A DNA stretch of 35,322 nt from the NCBI GenBank assembly GCA_030149965.1, contig JASLHB010000064.1, positions 1-35,322 on the forward strand. Direction: 5' to 3'. Of this stretch, positions 34,497-35,322 are shown piece after piece. Made by a program: the position numbers and the translations under genes. The notes beneath the pieces were generated by a model, which saw only the letters and a list, made by a program, of their open reading frames with translations, did no database searches and had not been told where the DNA came from. Within the stretch, counting starts at the first letter, position 1; the number at the start of each line of letters is the position of its first letter. This DNA is from Wohlfahrtiimonas sp. (GTDB lineage: Bacteria; Pseudomonadota; Gammaproteobacteria; Cardiobacteriales; Wohlfahrtiimonadaceae).

Positions 34497-35006
34497 ATGA
34501 ATATAAAGAAGCTATTTAAAATATTGGCTTTACCTCTATTGATATTTCCTGCCAAAACAGTTTTGGCTGAAGATTCTATTTTTACTATGTTTGAAACAGA
34601 AAGAGCTTTTTGCAATTATTACAACATAGAGAGTTTTGAACGTTTTTTTAAAGATCAGAACCCATTTCCAATTGGTATATCTAATATGGAGTCCTCATAT
34701 GGTGAAGGTAAACAGTATAAGTTTGGTATTAATGGAAAAATTGTTGAATTTGTTGAGAGAGATCAAGATAGAGAAGATGGTGAGATTTGGTTAGAATCTA
34801 AAAATTTTAATCTTAGAATGATCCCTTTTGCAATTGTGCGTGATCCAAAATTTGATGGCTCTATTTCACAAATAGTTGAAAATGATGAAGTGGAAGGTGG
34901 GTATTACACAATAATGGCAAATACTATCAATTTAACTAAAGCAACTTTGTCTGATAAAAATGGAAAATCTAGTATTCATTATATCGGGTATATGTGTTCT
35001 CCATAG
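34497..35006 (+). CDS. secreted protein of unknown function
   Basis: I do not recognise this 169-residue protein. It has a clear signal peptide: KK near the start, a hydrophobic core LFKILALPLLIFPA, and probable cleavage after Ala24 (VLA/ED). The mature part is about 145 residues, acidic, and looks beta-rich. It has only two cysteines, at 39 near the mature N-terminus and 167 near the end, well placed for one disulfide in the periplasm. There is no lipobox. An alternative TTG start at 34485 would add four residues, but GGAAG (34487-34491) supports ATG 34497. The gene is monocistronic between the purL terminator and its own very strong one. Its codons are richer in ATA and AGA than those of neighbouring genes, hinting at an accessory or fast-evolving gene. 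Confidence 0.8.
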   Translation: MNIKKLFKILALPLLIFPAKTVLAEDSIFTMFETERAFCNYYNIESFERFFKDQNPFPIGISNMESSYGEGKQYKFGINGKIVEFVERDQDREDGEIWLESKNFNLRMIPFAIVRDPKFDGSISQIVENDEVEGGYYTIMANTINLTKATLSDKNGKSSIHYIGYMCSP

Positions 35007-35043
35007 TTAGATGTGGAATATATCGTTTTAAGAATATAATTGT

Positions 35044-35077
35044 AAAAGCTGTTTTGGAAAACCAAAACAGCTTTTTT
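35044..35077 (+). terminator. rho-independent terminator after the secreted-protein gene
   Basis: A perfect 14-bp stem, AAAAGCTGTTTTGG (35044-35057) with CCAAAACAGCTTTT (35062-35075) around an AAAA loop, is followed by T to 35077. It is symmetric enough to work in both directions. Confidence 0.95.
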
Positions 35078-35110
35078 ATTAGCTTCAATTTTTCAGTTAT
35101 CTTTGAATTA

Positions 35111-35141
35111 TTACGGTCATCTAAGGAAATATCGTTATAAT
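35111..35141 (+). promoter_or_regulatory. possible promoter of ruvX
   Basis: A perfect -10 hexamer TATAAT lies at 35136-35141, 34 bases ahead of the ruvX ATG. The best -35 is TTACGG (35111-35116) at a long 19-base spacing, so the call rests mainly on the -10 and on the terminator just upstream. Confidence 0.4.
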
Positions 35142-35175
35142 CTTTGAAATAGTATTCAATGATAGGATTGTCGCA

Positions 35176-35322
35176 ATGGAAGAAATAGTTTTGGGTTTTG
35201 ATTTTGGTACTAAAAATATTGGTTTAGCGGTGGGCAATCGTTTAACCAATACAGCGCAACCCATTGCTATTTTAAAAGCTAATGAAGGTCAGCCTGATTG
35301 GGATGAAGTTGAAAAACACATC
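35176..35322 (+). CDS. ruvX: putative pre-16S rRNA nuclease / Holliday junction resolvase-like protein, partial
   Basis: The first 49 codons of a YqgF/RuvX family protein, cut by the window end. It opens with the RNase H-fold strand VLGFDFGTKNIGLAVGN, including the catalytic Asp at residue 9, followed by TAQPIAILKANEG and the start of a helix. E. coli YqgF takes part in 5' maturation of 16S rRNA, and the family was earlier proposed to resolve Holliday junctions. No strong ribosome-binding site is seen (AGGA at 35163-35166, nine bases ahead of the ATG). The commonly adjacent yqgE gene is not upstream; a terminator and an unrelated secreted-protein gene are. Confidence 0.92.
   Translation, partial: MEEIVLGFDFGTKNIGLAVGNRLTNTAQPIAILKANEGQPDWDEVEKHI

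Overview
The window is a compact, A+T-rich piece of a gammaproteobacterial chromosome. The core order pyrH-frr-uppS-cdsA-dxr-rseP-bamA-skp-lpxD-fabZ-lpxA-lpxB-rnhB, the complete lipid A and BAM genes, the class 2 pyrD and the single-chain purL all fit that group. The low G+C content and the rearranged flanks suggest a divergent lineage rather than an enteric; Cardiobacteriales (Ignatzschineria/Wohlfahrtiimonas-like) is a guess that the sequence alone cannot settle. No insertion sequence, phage gene, CRISPR array or toxin system was found, and no stretch of more than 300 bases lacks a gene.

Layout. (1) 62-137: tRNA-Gly(GCC) on the minus strand. (2) 302-6242: a plus-strand operon proC-yggT-tadA-zapE-ydiJ, ended by a clear terminator. 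(3) 6304-8546: two minus-strand genes, an Lrp/AsnC-type regulator and a membrane-anchored FMN-binding glutamate-synthase-like enzyme, each with its own signals. (4) 8640-13063: a tightly overlapped block of a DUF721/DciA-like protein, recX, lpxK and rnr, divergent from the glutamate-synthase-like gene. (5) 13161-25692: the envelope supercluster from pyrH to rnhB. (6) 25736-27944: an orphan mlaD, then recO and pyrD. (7) 28098-30298: brnQ (with a possibly structured leader) and tenA. (8) 30439-34344: purL. (9) 34497-35006: an unrecognised small secreted protein. (10) 35176 to the edge: the start of ruvX/yqgF.

How the genes work together. The centre of the window builds the cell envelope. DXR and UppS make isoprenoid precursors and the undecaprenyl carrier, and CdsA makes CDP-diacylglycerol. 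LpxA, LpxD, LpxB and LpxK make lipid A, with FabZ supplying acyl chains. BamA and Skp assemble outer-membrane proteins, RseP is the stress protease, and MlaD handles phospholipid transport. The flanks carry nucleotide synthesis (pyrH, pyrD, purL), amino-acid and vitamin metabolism (proC, brnQ, tenA, the glutamate-synthase-like enzyme) and DNA/RNA maintenance (rnr, rnhB, recO, recX, ruvX, a DciA-like candidate). Many junctions are TAATG or ATGA overlaps, indicating translational coupling.

Most of the window is conventional housekeeping DNA. The items most worth a second look are the brnQ leader, where a 9-bp long-range complement covers the likely ribosome-binding site; the diverged DciA-like helicase-loader candidate; the unrecognised secreted protein; and the unusual codon use at the start of purL. 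I did not find a convincing new multi-gene system.
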